A DNA stretch of 64,000 nt from Morinoia aosen. Its lineage: Eukaryota > Arthropoda > Malacostraca > Amphipoda > Talitridae. Positions 35,200 through 47,500 of this stretch are shown here, one piece after another; position 1 is the stretch's first letter; the number at the start of each line of letters is the position of its first letter. The notes below the pieces were generated by a model. That model did not search any database. It saw only the letters and a list, made by a program, of their open reading frames with translations, and was not told where the DNA came from. Made by a program: the position numbers and the translations under genes. Where the stretch lies: positions 17,704,484-17,768,483 of the forward strand of contig CM059579.1 of assembly GCA_030386875.1 (NCBI GenBank). The letters are read 5' to 3'.

Positions 35200-37225
35200 T
35201 GTTTAACTGGAGAAGTGAGGGGTTTCTTAGCCCGTTAAATCCAAAAAATTCAGGGAATCTTTACGAAGAAGCTGAGTAGAAACCTCACACGTATATTCGT
35301 GTTGTAATAGATGCAAATTATGATAAAGAAAATAACTCAACTTGAATATGTCAGGACTTTAACCTTAACATTTTGTGAGTTTCTATAATTTGAGCGATGA
35401 TTCTTATTTAGTTAAATTTATACTCCGAGAGTGAAACTGAACAAATAATAATAATAAGCTGAAGCTCAAGCAAGCAAGCAAGCTTGAGTTTTCTTCTTAA
35501 TCACACGATTAAAAAACTTTGCCTTCGATCATTTCCAACGAGACTGAGGGCGTCGAAGACCAAGAAAAAAGCTAAATTAACAATTTGACTCCAAAAAACG
35601 TCAGATCAATAGAACCATCACTTAGATCGAATGCAACAGACACTGGAAAATATAACTACTTGCGATATTAAACAAGTTCATTGGCTTTCGGGGCAACCAA
35701 TGAGAACCTTATTTTAATGTGTACAATTGTTCGTAATCAAGAGCACTTACCCTGAACATGCCCTAGACTTATCTTAATTAAAAGACACTGAGAAGGCAAA
35801 AAACGAACAGAAGCAGAGTGTCATGGAGTGCATTTCGATGCGTTACGAACTCAGCAGCGATAAAACAAGAATAGCCACCGATTGGTTTCTTGCCACCAAA
35901 GAGCTCTTGCGTGAATGAGAAAAATAAAATCGATCATCCTCGGTCAGTATTATTCCACGTCAGTTTTCGAGTAAAAAAACATCCAAAAACCTTTTCACTG
36001 TACAATTCTAACATCTCTGGGATCACATGCATAAAAATACTGTATACGCAGACGAACATATTTACGAGTATTGTAACACATCTCGGTTTCATTGCGAAAT
36101 GTTAACCAACCAATGAAACTAAACTCGAATAATGCGCCACGTGTAAGACAGAAAAAAATATGCGCACTCATTTGCATCACAGAAGGAGATGCAGAGGCCA
36201 AAGAGTGAAAAAGGTAGTATAAATGGCCAGTGTCATCTGGTGAACTTGAATGCCATTCGTTTGCGTCTCGGAAGGCATTCGTGTCGCTAAAGGCATTCGT
36301 GGCACCATAAAGGCGCATCGGAGATCAAGGCTCGGTGGAACCGGGAACCGAAGAAACAGTGCATGCCTCTGCCAGAGACAATTTCCGTAATGGCGTAGGC
36401 AACTGAAGAATTATTGTGCTGACGCATGCGCAACTAAGGACTATCGCTTTTGCCTTCATTCTATCTGTGCCTCGAATATTAAACCAGAACGCTAATTTGC
36501 TGAATCAATCACAGCTACGTTTACCTACAGGATATGGACCTATTTCATCAGCCTATTTCATCTATCTGGTTTACCTACGTAGATGACGCGAGTACCAAAG
36601 CACACAAGCACAGCTGGGATGAGACAATACAGTCCACGATAGTTTCTCATTTTAACGCGACTGAAAAGGTGACAAAAAGAGGAAGTGAAGCAGCAGTTGC
36701 GAGCGCCCGATAAGTTTTTGTGGACTCTATTCTCACGGAATAAATCCCCTAGGATCCTTTGATCCCCAAGCCTCGCCCGGGAAGAGAGCGGGTATTTAGG
36801 ACAGCGTGATGCCCAGTCCGAATGCGCTGCTATCGCATGAACTCACACTCGGTTTCATTCGGGTCATAAGATCTCACTTCTTTCCACAAAATTTAATAGA
36901 AAAAAGGAAAATACGTGTGTTTTTAAAAAGTTGATACATGAAGTGTAATTCAACACATTGGATTTTAAAAAAGTCGATTTTCTTAATAAAATAGATAATA
37001 AAGATGCTTGTGCCCTTGTGTCTCGCGTTGTGTTCACGCTCAGTGTTTCAAAATTGAGGCCGGATTTTCAATCAATTTACTTGGTCGAAGGGATGGCGCT
37101 GACGACAAGTTCGTCCAGAAAGAGCCTGGCCTGCCAACTGTACCCCTTTGATACCGTGAATTGGTCGGAAATCTCGCTCCTGGTTTCTGTGGATAGAGAA
37201 ATAAAATTAGACGTGCGGTATAATT
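35200..37225. other. unassigned stretch
   Basis: Contains an (AAGC)n run inside a small palindrome at 35465-35490 ('gctcaag' ... 'cttgag'). Otherwise there is no recognised element. A 106-residue frame at 36958-37278 (+) runs into the 49-bp repeat and shows no family similarity. Confidence 0.4.
36210..36305 (+). promoter_or_regulatory. possible TATA promoter followed by cattcgt repeats
   Basis: TATAAATGGCC at 36218-36228 is a strong TATA-box match. Downstream, 'cattcgt' recurs at 36254, 36276 and 36294 within similar 18-22-bp units. No coding exon is evident downstream, so this may be chance. Confidence 0.15.
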
Positions 37226-37229
37226 TTTG

Positions 37230-37377
37230 CACTCAATGTTCCAGTACTGACTGCTCCTGCCATCTGACGCAGTATTGAAACTTAGTGTTCCTGTACTGAC
37301 TGCTCTTGTCATCTGACGCAGTATTAAGACTTGGTATTCCTGCACTGACTGCTCCTGCCGCCTGACGCAGTATTCAC
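37230..37377. repeat. 49-bp tandem repeat, 3 units
   Basis: Three units of 49 bp, phased by 'ccWgYactgactgctc' at 37241, 37290 and 37339 and each closing with 'ctgacgcagtatt'. They create a repetitive stretch in the - strand frame 37040-37450. Confidence 0.9.
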
Positions 37378-37379
37378 AA

Positions 37380-39480
37380 AGTTCGAGTGTTCGTACCAGA
37401 ATGTCATCCGGTACGCATCTGACCGCCGGAAAGACCCAGACAAAGAGCACATTTACTCAGCAAGAAAAAGATGTGCTCTACACCTATGGATACATGGGCA
37501 TTCCAGGTCAAAAGATAGTAAAACACAAAACATTTATTAAAGTGAAACTCTAGAAATCTAATGGAGGCCTCGACTCAAAAACTTCAGATTTTTCCAGTGT
37601 TCAGGGTGTTCAGGATTTTTGCAGTACTCAATGAAAAAGAGAAAAAGTGATTTCATCACATTTCCTACGAATAGCTTAAAAATGTAAAAAATTCGAACCT
37701 TGACGAAGGTAAACACGATGAAGAAACATAATTGAAAACATAAAGTATATTTGAAAGAAATGTTTTTCCTGTGGAAGAGTCAATGAATTATGCGAGCACG
37801 AGTGGAGTTCAACCCAATTCATTGTTGAACTTAAGATTTTCAGCATCTTAGGGAATTTTTCGACGCAATCCTGCGGTTTTATGTCAAGTAATTTCTTATA
37901 AGGAAAAATGAAAGCCAAGGAATATAATTTTACATGAAATTTTGTAATTTCAAAATAACTTCTATGTAACCTTGCTGCCAGTTACTTTTAAAACACAGAA
38001 TATTATTTATCCATAGTTACTGATGCGGTAACACCGGCCTCGAGGTTTGAGTGCTGAGTTTACGGTAAAAAACGATAATGATTTGGGCCGCATGAAGTCG
38101 ACGCCAATTTTCTGACAAGTGCTCCAACTCGGCAAATTATCGCTGAGGGTCACCAAGAAAAAATTATATGTAATCAGATAAATTTTGAACATCAGTAAAT
38201 TTTTTACGTGATCAACATACACTTTGAGACACACTATTTCTTATTTCAAGCTAGATCAAAAGCATAAAGAGCGAATAGATAAAATACACAACTACCTTCA
38301 CAATTACAAATAATTCAACTCCTACCTCTTAAAAAGTATTGGGTAAGATTAAAATATTTTTTCGGGCTAGCAACGGAGCACCAGTACGTTGCGATTCAAG
38401 TATCAATATTTTAGCTCAAAAATATTTCCAAAAACAGGAAAATAAAGTCCTCGGATCTGATCTGGCTGCAGCAATTATTTAACGAGACGTTGACGAGTTA
38501 TCAAGAAGTTGACCAGACGTTGCTCAGTTGACAAGCTGAGAAGTTGGCAAGACGACAACAGGACGACAAAGAAGGTAGGTGAACCAGCGCCTGATGGTGA
38601 GAATCTGTGGTCGTCTTCAAGACTACAATTATTATAAAGCCTTGCACACAATCTTATGAAGTGGCAACAAGTAATTGATACACATTTAGGGCAGGCCTGA
38701 AATTTATAAGGCTTGGTACACCCTGTTCTATAGTGTAGGAATGAACTTCGCGTGCCTACTCCCTGCTTCTACTCAAAGGAACGTTACCTAAGTCTGCGTA
38801 TCGTTCTGTAAAACTGATTTTGAATCTGAACCAATCAAGAAGTACGGAGGAATAAAATAAGGGTTGGCTTTGAGCATACCCCTTCTAGCGCGGCTTGTAT
38901 GGACATTTAATGCTATACTCACTAACGAACATAAAATCTGCTGATCATTATGGCGGATTCAATTTTCTCGCAGCTAGCAGACGACGCTGTCGAAGGCGTG
39001 GGCAGGGCCAACTATCACACGTCGCTCCCTCAAGCCGCAGTGGGAGAAGTTGACGAAAAGTTTGGATTAATTCACTCATGCAGACTCGGGATGACAACTT
39101 TTCAGAGCCAATTTCAAAAGCTGGGCAGGGAAGAATTAGTAGAACTACTTCTTCAAATCGCACGTTGTCAATCCAAGGCCCAACTAATTTAAGTTTACTG
39201 GCAAGTCATATTGTGTTCAAGGAAGACACCATGATGCATCGGCGAGCCTCTGCCTTTGATGGACACCAACCTCATTTTAGAAATAGCTGTATATCTACGA
39301 ACGAAATATAAAAGTAAAGGAAACTGAAAGTATTCTCAAGAAATATTTATCAGCCAGAAAAAGCAGTTAACTGAAGTCCTTCGCACGAAATTAAGCTTCA
39401 CTTCTGCCTTGCAGGCCTCAATCTGCTGGCCAAAATGCCCCTCTTCTGTAGCTCCTCCATGAAGCGCTTAGACGTATTCA
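37380..39480. other. unassigned stretch
   Basis: No recognised gene. A GC-moderate segment (38940-39200) is open on both strands (71-80 residues) without similarity to a known family. Confidence 0.4.
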
Positions 39481-39499
39481 GTCTTCCTACCATCATTAG

Positions 39500-39690
39500 T
39501 CTGGGTGGTGGTAGTATCTCTTGGTTAACTTTTTATCGTGGCAAAGGAAACCGGCCTTAATACATTGTATTTCTTGTTCAATTTCTTCTCTAACCTCATT
39601 TTGATGTCGGTGACAATCTGATGCCAGTGCCTGATCAACGACGGTGGTTGTGATAACGGTCGTATGAGTAAAAAATAGGACGTTAAAGGT
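39500..39690 (-). repeat. Dispersed repeat family B, copy 1 (possible Myb/SANT-like remnant)
   Basis: Shares 'gtgacaaYctgatgccaRtg' and the surrounding region with 44410-44580. On the - strand both copies read alike: here 'FLLIRPLSQPPSLIRHWHQI' then 'VTDIKMRLEKKL'; there 'ILLLILALQKAPSYGHHWHQ' then 'VVTYVRTREKPP'. A Trp-His-Gln helix followed by 'D.K.R...K' resembles the last helix of Myb/SANT-like domains carried by Harbinger-type transposon proteins. Homology between the two copies is seen directly; the domain identity is a guess. Confidence 0.4.
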
Positions 39691-39699
39691 TTTTTTTTG

Positions 39700-40570
39700 T
39701 CGTACGTGCAGATGTAATATCTGATAAATCTGTTACGAAACCAGTTGAAACTTTCGACGGACAATCGAACCATCTTTGTGCAGACTATACAAAAGTAATC
39801 TATCTTCAAATTGAAGACTTTTTTTCCATTCCTCAAACAAACTTTGTAGAACTAGTTATTTAGCCATAATCAATAAAAACAGGCTAATTTTATGCTATGT
39901 GTTTTACTTTCATTATCTTAGTCATTATTCAGCAACGACACTGTTTCGATGATCCTCGTGATTTATGCAAGGAACATTATCTTTTTGTTTCGGCATCGTG
40001 GCTCCATCCGAGGCGCGCGATCAGTGGCGGCTACGAGAGACCGCTATATCGACCGCGTGTACGCATAAAAGTCATAGTTCACAGAGCGTCTCTTTTCCGT
40101 GCCTCCAGTTTTCTTAGGTATACAGTAATGTCGAAACGAACGTTCGTTTTGCAAGAAAAGTCTTAGAAACTATTTTTTTAAGTACATTTGCACTCGCTAT
40201 TCTTAGGAGCATTAGGAAAACGACGACCCCAGCCCTGAAATCTAAGTTGAGAACTGAGTGTTAATATAATAGGGAAATTAACAGAGAGTGCGGTAGTTTT
40301 TAATAAAAAATCAGTTTAGAGCCGAAACATTATTCTTTTGCAGTAGTATTTCTAGTATTCGACCACGTGAGAGGATTCAACGTAATTAGGTTCAATGAGT
40401 AATGCTGCATCCGCGACAAACTTTATAGTACGGTTTTGTATGATCCAGAATCATCAAAACCTGAACAGCTGCGGGCTTCCGTAGAATTTTAACACTCCAA
40501 ATTAGGGTGGAGCTGTCCATGCGCCTGAACGCGTACTCTTTGCTTTCGAAGAGGTGACGTGCTGGTACGA
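39700..40570. other. unassigned stretch
   Basis: No recognisable element. An 89-residue frame at 39897-40166 (+) with an Arg-rich end shows no known domain. Confidence 0.4.
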
Positions 40571-40574
40571 CGCA

Positions 40575-41035
40575 GTAAGGAAATGCTCTGTTAACTGCAA
40601 AGGAAATGCTCAGTTGACTGCGAAGGAAATGCTCAGTTGACTGCGAAGGATATGTTCAGTTGACTGCGAAGGAAATGCTCAGTTGACTGCGATGGAAATG
40701 CTCAGTTGACTGCGAAGGAAATGCTCAGTTGACTGCGAAGGAAATGCTCAGTTGACTGCGAAGGATATGTTCAGTTGACTGCGAAGGAAATGCTCAGTTG
40801 ACTGCGAAGGAAATGCTCAGTTGACTGCGAAGGATATGTTCAGTTGACTGCGAAGGAAATGCTCAGTTGATTGCGAAGGAAATGCTCAGTTGACTGCGAA
40901 GCAAATGTTCAGTTGACTGCGAAAGAAATGCTTCGTTTACAGCGAAAGAAATGCTCCATTTATTATGAAAGAAATGCTCCGTTTACTGCGAAGGAAATGG
41001 TCAGTTTTTACTGCGAAGGCAGTACTCAGTTTTGA
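40575..41035. repeat. 23-bp minisatellite, about 20 units
   Basis: Unit gaaggaaatgctcagttgac plus tgc. A variant with 'ggatatgttc' recurs near 40648, 40763 and 40832, showing that blocks of units were duplicated together (5-unit and 3-unit offsets). The right third (40920-41035) is diverged, with insertions in the T run. Confidence 0.95.
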
Positions 41036-41423
41036 CTGAAAAAGAATTGGAGTTGGGAAAGTGAGCAGTTCCGTCAAGTTGTGCTTTAGATAATCTTAAC
41101 GAGAGACGCTGCGTCGCGAGCAATTCGAAGAGAGGTAAAATAATAATGAAATCTCTCCCATTGTACTTGGGAGAACAATTCTATGAAATAAAAATGAAAT
41201 TTTTATACGACAACAGATAGTAAATAGAAATTCTTTTGAGTGTTTTATTTGTCAACACGAGCCCTGGGGGTCACGTGTGCGGCCACTGGACACTGGCGGA
41301 AATCCAAAATCGGAAAAGCAGTGAAATTCAAATTTAACTGCAATTTTTTACACACGTGACTCGAAGGATCTAAATGAAGATATTGCGCGAATATTCTTGC
41401 TTCCTTAATTTGATTCGTGAGCT

Positions 41424-41530
41424 GCTTTGAGCGTATTGTTCAACATACGTGAATTTTTGTGAACGTATTGTTCACAATACGTGAACGTATTGTTCAACAT
41501 ACGTGAATATTGTTGTACATACGTGAATGT
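41424..41530. repeat. cluster of palindromic 'acgtattgttcaacatacgt' units
   Basis: Three to four tandem, individually self-complementary units of 'gaacgtattgttcaacatacgtgaa' type shortened to their cores. One is acgtattgttcacaatacgt (41464-41483), with 9-bp arms and a 2-base centre. Each unit could extrude as a hairpin. The cluster abuts the GC-rich patch that follows. Confidence 0.75.
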
Positions 41531-41700
41531 GAGGGCTGACAGAATAAAGGCGGAAGCGGGTGCCACACCTGGCCGCGAGCCGTTCCCGGAACTCGCATTC
41601 CAGGCCGCAGTTCCGGGAACTTCGGTGAGTGCACAGCGAGGAGGGGCGGCAGCGACGCTTCCGTGCCATGTCAGCCCACCAGCTGCCGACCAGGGCGTTT
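41530..41700. other. GC/CpG-rich patch with an 11-bp inverted repeat
   Basis: An abrupt GC- and CpG-rich island of about 170 bp inside AT-rich DNA. GTTCCCGGAAC (41582-41592) and GTTCCGGGAAC (41610-41620) are exact complements of each other with a 17-base loop. 'TCGGTGAGT' at 41622-41630 resembles a splice donor. Both strands are open here (41481-41762 +, 41472-41741 - and 41405-41770 -), but the peptides are Ala/Arg/Pro-rich as expected of GC-rich sequence. It could be a first exon and promoter of a gene whose remainder is not visible, or an isolated regulatory or repeat patch. Confidence 0.35.
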
Positions 41701-41709
41701 TTTTTTTGC

Positions 41710-44400
41710 TCAAATTCCTCACATTTTGGATTTTTCCGCATAAAAAATTAATGTATAGATAATTTTTCATGAGGTATCTACTGTAATAAGGAAGGGAATT
41801 TTTTTATTAATTCTCCAGTCTGAGTCAAATTCTTTGTTTGGGTTTTTCAAACTAAAAAATGTATGTAAGCGCCATTTTTAATGGGGGTATGTATTGTAAT
41901 TAAGAAATTTTTGGATTAATTTATGAGTCTGAGTGAAGAGAAAATCCTTCGTTTTTCGCGATAAGGTGGAATGACAGGATGAAAAAAACAGCATTTCATC
42001 CAGTACCAGGCTCTTCATTACTTCGAAACTCAAGCATTAATTATATGAACTGATGTAATATTCAGAAGTAGCAAATATCACATCGTAAGATCAGAGATAT
42101 TTCGATAAACGAATATTTGATAAGAAATTTGTTAGGGGTCTGTAGATCGTAAACTGCCTTTTGTGTTGTTAGCATTTCCAGTTTACGGTGAAATGAAGTG
42201 TAATATTTTAATTATTTCATTTCTACATTGGCTCGAAATGAGACAGCTATTCTAGTGAGTGAAAATAAAAGCACAACTTTTTATTTACGGCTTGAAAGAA
42301 ATTCGCACCTCCTGGCGTTAAATATATGCCTTAACCGAGACAAACACGATATCTCTTATTTATTGAGAAAGTAAAGATGCTTAAGACAAAGTCTCAGTGA
42401 TTCGTGGCGTTGGAAGAGCAGGGTGGTGCCGTAAATAACATACTTTATCGGAAACTGATAAAGTTGCTTCGGTCGGGCGAAATGGACGACGATGCGCACA
42501 GTAGCTCTTAGAAACCATGGAAAATTATCCCTGCATTGAGGAAAGTTTGGCTGGCGCATGTTTGTTGTTTGCCTTCTAGTAAGATATGCGGCGAAGCAGA
42601 AGATAATGTAGAGGCATTGATTATTCAATGTAAACACACAAATATTGTGAGTCGTGACTGGGAATTTCAGTGTGATACGAAAAACAAATGTGTTGTGACA
42701 GTCTCAAAGAGGAAAACGTATACTTGCACGTTTTCATGCATTATCTTTAGCATTGATTTGCTCTTTCGAGTTCAAATCTACATGTTCATACGGAGGGGCT
42801 GGCAATAAGCCCACGCACAATACAAGGAAAAACGCTCATACGAAACCATCTTTCATTTGACTACAACATGCTTTAATAAAATTCAATCAACTCTGTTCAT
42901 TTTATTCCAGGAAAAACGGTTATACGAAACTATTTTTCATATAACTAAATCATGCTTTAAGAATTTCAATCAGAATGCATTATCTCCATGGCAATCTTCA
43001 CCAACTCGAGGGTCTGTCCTCGTTGGTAGCTGGTCTTGTGCCTCCAAGAATTCTTCCGTTATCGTGAAGTCTGGAAGAAGCTGTGCTTGTCTGCAGAAAA
43101 CTAAAATTGCGACTGCCCTCTCGCTCCCCATAGCGTTGATTGGAACGCAACTCCACAGATAAAAGTTCAGTTTTATGGTGCTAATTTTGTTCCAGTTATC
43201 AAATGCAACTGCTGTTTTTTAGCTTGTCATTATGTTCAAGCAAACTATGATGTTCCACGATAACATAGTAAAACAACTGTTCGTTATTCATGAAAGTGAA
43301 AATTGTAATATTTTCTAAATGAACCAAATTCTTCAACACGATTTTTCAAGATAGCTGCGCGCACTGAAACACTCTGCAGAGGAGGGCGGATTTTAAAAGT
43401 TTGCAACAGATAGTTTTCTCTGTGCTACAAATTGGTACGTGTGCGAATTTCATATGCTCTCGAATTTCACGTTATTTTGAATCCCATGCACTGTAGAGTA
43501 TTAGGCACTGCAGAATTTTCAGTCACCCTCAAATCCGATGTACTTCGTCCCTAAATGTGATAGCGAGGCTCCCGATTGGTTCTCGAAAGAAAAAGCTTCA
43601 TTGCACATTCCCATTTGCATTCCTAGAGTTCCACGCTGAAAATCTGAGCTTCAGGGCCTCTTCAAAGAAGTTTGTCCCCATAGTTCCGCTGCTCGGCAAA
43701 TTACACTCCCCTTTTACGGTACCAATACTAGGGACGGTAAAGGGTGAAGGAACAAGAGTTCCACTGTAAAAACGTGATAAAAATATATATCATATTATCT
43801 GTCTCTCTCGGTCACATAGCGCTCTGGATGAACGACGTCATATTGCTCATCATGAAGTAAATAATATAGCTAATCATAATATCTTAAAAGAGTCGGCGGG
43901 ACGCTTTGATGCTTCGAAAAACGACGAGTCATCTGAAGTGGATGGCTTAGTCACTGAGTTAGAGTTACAGGAGAGCTCTACACAAAGTTACAGGAGAGCT
44001 AGAGTTTAATAGTTTTTCGAATTATTTCAAGGCCCTTATTTCAGCTGAAGTTATAGGTTATCCCAAATTTGTCAAGTGAATGGCAAATTTGAAGGTCAAG
44101 TTCGTTCATTTATCCGGGAATTCTCTGTGATCGTCATGTGCATTCCTACATAAATACAGTTGGCCATGATGCCCGGTCCATATGCTTTAAGATGGATTTC
44201 AACCAGCCCCATGTTGTGGGCGTTGAAAAACTGTCAACGACCGAGCTTCGCAGACCGGGGATGGAATTAGGGCTGTCATCTTCATCCGCTACGCTCCTGA
44301 CACTGTGAGGAATAAGGCAGTGCCACCTGGCCCATCCAATTGACGAACATATTCAACCATTTAACATCCGAAATAAATATTTATTCCTCCTTCAAATAAT
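41710..44400. other. unassigned stretch
   Basis: AT-rich. A diverged 84-bp tandem duplication lies at 42826-42992 (separate entry). No open frame resembles a known family; 42536-42808 (+) contains several Cys residues without a clear zinc-finger spacing. Confidence 0.4.
42826..42992. repeat. diverged 84-bp tandem duplication
   Basis: 'ggaaaaacgctcatacgaaacc' (trimmed core ggaaaaacg) at 42826 recurs as 'ggaaaaacggttatacgaaac' at 42910. Parallel blocks 'atctttcat' / 'atttttcat' and 'catgctttaa' occur in both copies. The offset is 84 bp. Confidence 0.75.
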
Positions 44401-44409
44401 GACTGATTA

Positions 44410-44580
44410 TGGGATTTTGTTGTTCAGTTTGTTGCTCCTAGAAGTTCACTGCCGAGTGGCGGTTTCTCCCTCGTCCTGACGTATGTGACAACCTGATGCC
44501 AATGATGGCCGTATGACGGTGCTTTTTGTAACGCTAATATCAGTAAAAGAATGTTGACGTTAATAAACATATAGCCGCAT
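44410..44580 (-). repeat. Dispersed repeat family B, copy 2
   Basis: Pairs with 39500-39690. Shared nucleotide core 'gtgacaacctgatgccaatg' (copy 1: gtgacaatctgatgccagtg) followed in both by 'cgtatga' and 'agtaaaa'. The - strand open frame here is 44424-44645, with 'HHWHQVVTYVRTREK'. Confidence 0.45.
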
Positions 44581-44599
44581 GGGAAACTTACTTTATATG

Positions 44600-47500
44600 G
44601 ATGCTCCTCGTACAAAGCAGATAGCATGAAAGTTAAGGATGTCACGCTGGATACGAGGTAGCAAAAAGCTTATTACAAAGTTTTGAAAATAAACTTTACC
44701 AGAGTTAGGGCACTGTCGGGTGCAATGACTTCTTATATGAAAGTGAAGTCAGTTGATGGTCTTCTATCTCCTCTTCGCGATGTTATTCCAAACAACTTTT
44801 TGGCAACCCGAGCAAAGTTTGTTTTCTTTTTGCCGCGCCCAGCTTCTCATAACTCAGTTGACGCAGTTAAACTTTTGCTGCTCAGCTATAAACGTGATAA
44901 CATTTGTAGAAGATGAATTCTTTGGTGAGTTAAATGCAATAATAACTTGCGACCTTATCAGGAAAACCGCGCCGCAGGCCTCTCCTGTTTGGTCTCGACA
45001 TGACATATGAGTATGTAGAGAGAACAAAAACAGTCACGTATGAGGTTATGCGAAATATCCTAAGACGCCTACGTCTGCAATTAAATCTTGATTGGCTGTC
45101 GAAAGCCCACACAAAACATGTTGAATTAAGCAAATGAGTAAGAAAGTGTCATTCTACATTAAATTACTTCAAAACATTGGTTGGAATTTCCTCTAAGGCT
45201 CTGAAACAAAGGACTCCGACTTCGACTCCGCCCTGCAGCTTGGTCTGCGTGCGTGCCGTGGCTGCTGCGATAAAAACCTTCATTCCAGCAAAGTCTGAAC
45301 ATAAACAAACTTGATGTCCCATTTTAGGACATATCTCATCATGGCAAAACCTTCAAAACTGGCATTGACAAAATCTTCATGTCGATGACAAAAGTTATAT
45401 CGGAATAAGAAAAGAAAAATTCCTTAATTCAGAGGCATAGCACATCAGAACTTCCACGATAAAAGAACATTTATTTGAAAAAGACTTCAAAGGCTGGAAA
45501 TTAAAGATTGAAGTTTACAAGAGCCTTCTATTGATTGAAGTTATTAAGAATGAAAGGGATTAGCAACTCGTAAGAGAGACTAATTTTTAATCAAGATAAT
45601 TCGATGTACAGAACAGTTTCTAATGTTATACGTGATATTTTAGCTCGAACAAATATTAATTTTATCTACAAGAGAAAAACGAAGATCCTTGTCCGAAAAT
45701 CAAACTCTGGGCTCTCTTTTTTTGGTCTTTTTATTGATCATCAAACCCACTTCCATTTATTGGATATTTTTTTAAAGAGATATCAATGAGTCCAATCGCT
45801 TAACATCAATAGGCTCACTCGAGATATTTGTTACATATTATTATAGAAGCGTAAAATCCAGCCTAAATAAAATGCATAGTGAATCGCGATTCAGCGTTAA
45901 GAAACATGTTATTTTAAAGCGTACCAATGTAGCCGGTTTTATCTACTTTGATACTTTTAATGTTGTACAGGAGCACCGGATTTAGTGAGGCACTTCTATC
46001 GACTTGTACGCAGATAGCGGGAAAATATGTGTGTTTTGGTAGCTTCGTGATTTATTCTTTATACGTCTTACGGCATTCTGAAATCTGTGCGCTCGAAATT
46101 GTGCTCAATTCTTGCTATGTGAGGTGAAATTGACGATGAGGAATAAGGTGATGCCATTTGCTTGATACCACCGCAAGGAACATTTTTTGGTCTGCTGTAA
46201 GTCTATGACAAAAGTCTGTTTTTTTAGTCTGCTGTAGAAACTTTTTGGTCTGCTGTAACTGCTCCGTTCAGGAGCGGGGTCTTCAAAAAAATTACGTCTT
46301 CGTACAGGTACAGCTGGACGTATAGCTTCTATCCAAACTTATCAAATTTTTGTACGAAGGAAATCAAACTGGTACATTTTGGCTTGAACGAACAGCACGT
46401 CCACTTGAGAAAACTTACTCTGCTACCTAAGTTGTTTAAAATGCTGGTTACACTAAAATGGCACGTATCTTAGCCAAGCTAACTCAGAAAGACCTACACT
46501 TAAATAACTTGAAAATCTGGTTTGTGACCGTAACCCAGTTTATTGCATAAGGAGATCTAAGATGAGACGGTCGTCTAGCTCATGTAAATTGCTAGTACAG
46601 GCTCGGAGTTATTTCCTTAAGATAAATTGTCAATATCAGCTCCTTTCGGTGATTTTACCTATTTAACTCATCGGATGGTGAGTTAATTATTGTTGAATTA
46701 ATTAAACAATTAATTGAAAAATTGATTTATTTTTTATAATTTATTGAAATAATGAATAAATTCTAAAATTATTCTTTCTCCTATGAGAATAAAATTTTGA
46801 TGAAGTTCTTTCTGAAGCATGCAAACTCGGAGATTCAGGAATCTCTTGGCCTGTGCTCTGCAAACCTTGACGAAAAACAAATCTAAAAAAAATGAAATTT
46901 TGGAAAGTGGTGATCGAGTGGATAAAATTTTTAACTTCTTCTATTATTGCGCTAATAAACCTTGAAGTCAATTTCCTGGCGATCTTATGAAACTCTATTT
47001 TTGGTTCAAAAAATGTACAGGAAATATTCGCGTTTAGTTATCTTTTCAGTAAAATACATTCTATAGCCAGTGACTGATAATGGGTGGATTGGCACGCGCC
47101 TAAGTGATGAATTTGTTAAAAGTTTTACAAATTGTGGCACACAAAGTTTACTTCAACCAGTGGCGCACAAAGTTTACTTCAACCAGTGGCGCACAAAGTT
47201 TACTTCAACCAGTGGCGCACAAAGAAATGTGTGTGACAACCAGCGCGCGTCTCTCAGAAGGGAACGTCCCGTGACCCTGTCTGTTTTGTTCACGCCTTTC
47301 TCGGACGAAGCCTTTATTCTGGCAATGTTTTGATGAACTGTTACTCAGTGCAGCACTAAATAACATTTTACTATATGAAAGTTTAAAGTTTGCAATACGT
47401 AGGAGCGAATATCTTTATTAAATGAAAAAGAGACCAACTTTACTTAACGTAAATAAATATGTTTCTTTGTAGATGAAATTTTTTGTCTATTTTTTCAGCA

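Noticed and set aside
41481-41762. 93-residue Ala/Pro-rich open frame as a gene
   Set aside because: Both strands are open here because the patch is GC-rich; no domain and no supported intron.
42536-42808. possible hAT transposase remnant on the + strand
   Set aside because: Only loose resemblance to the hAT C-terminal block; no Asp/Glu catalytic motif or further block could be found.
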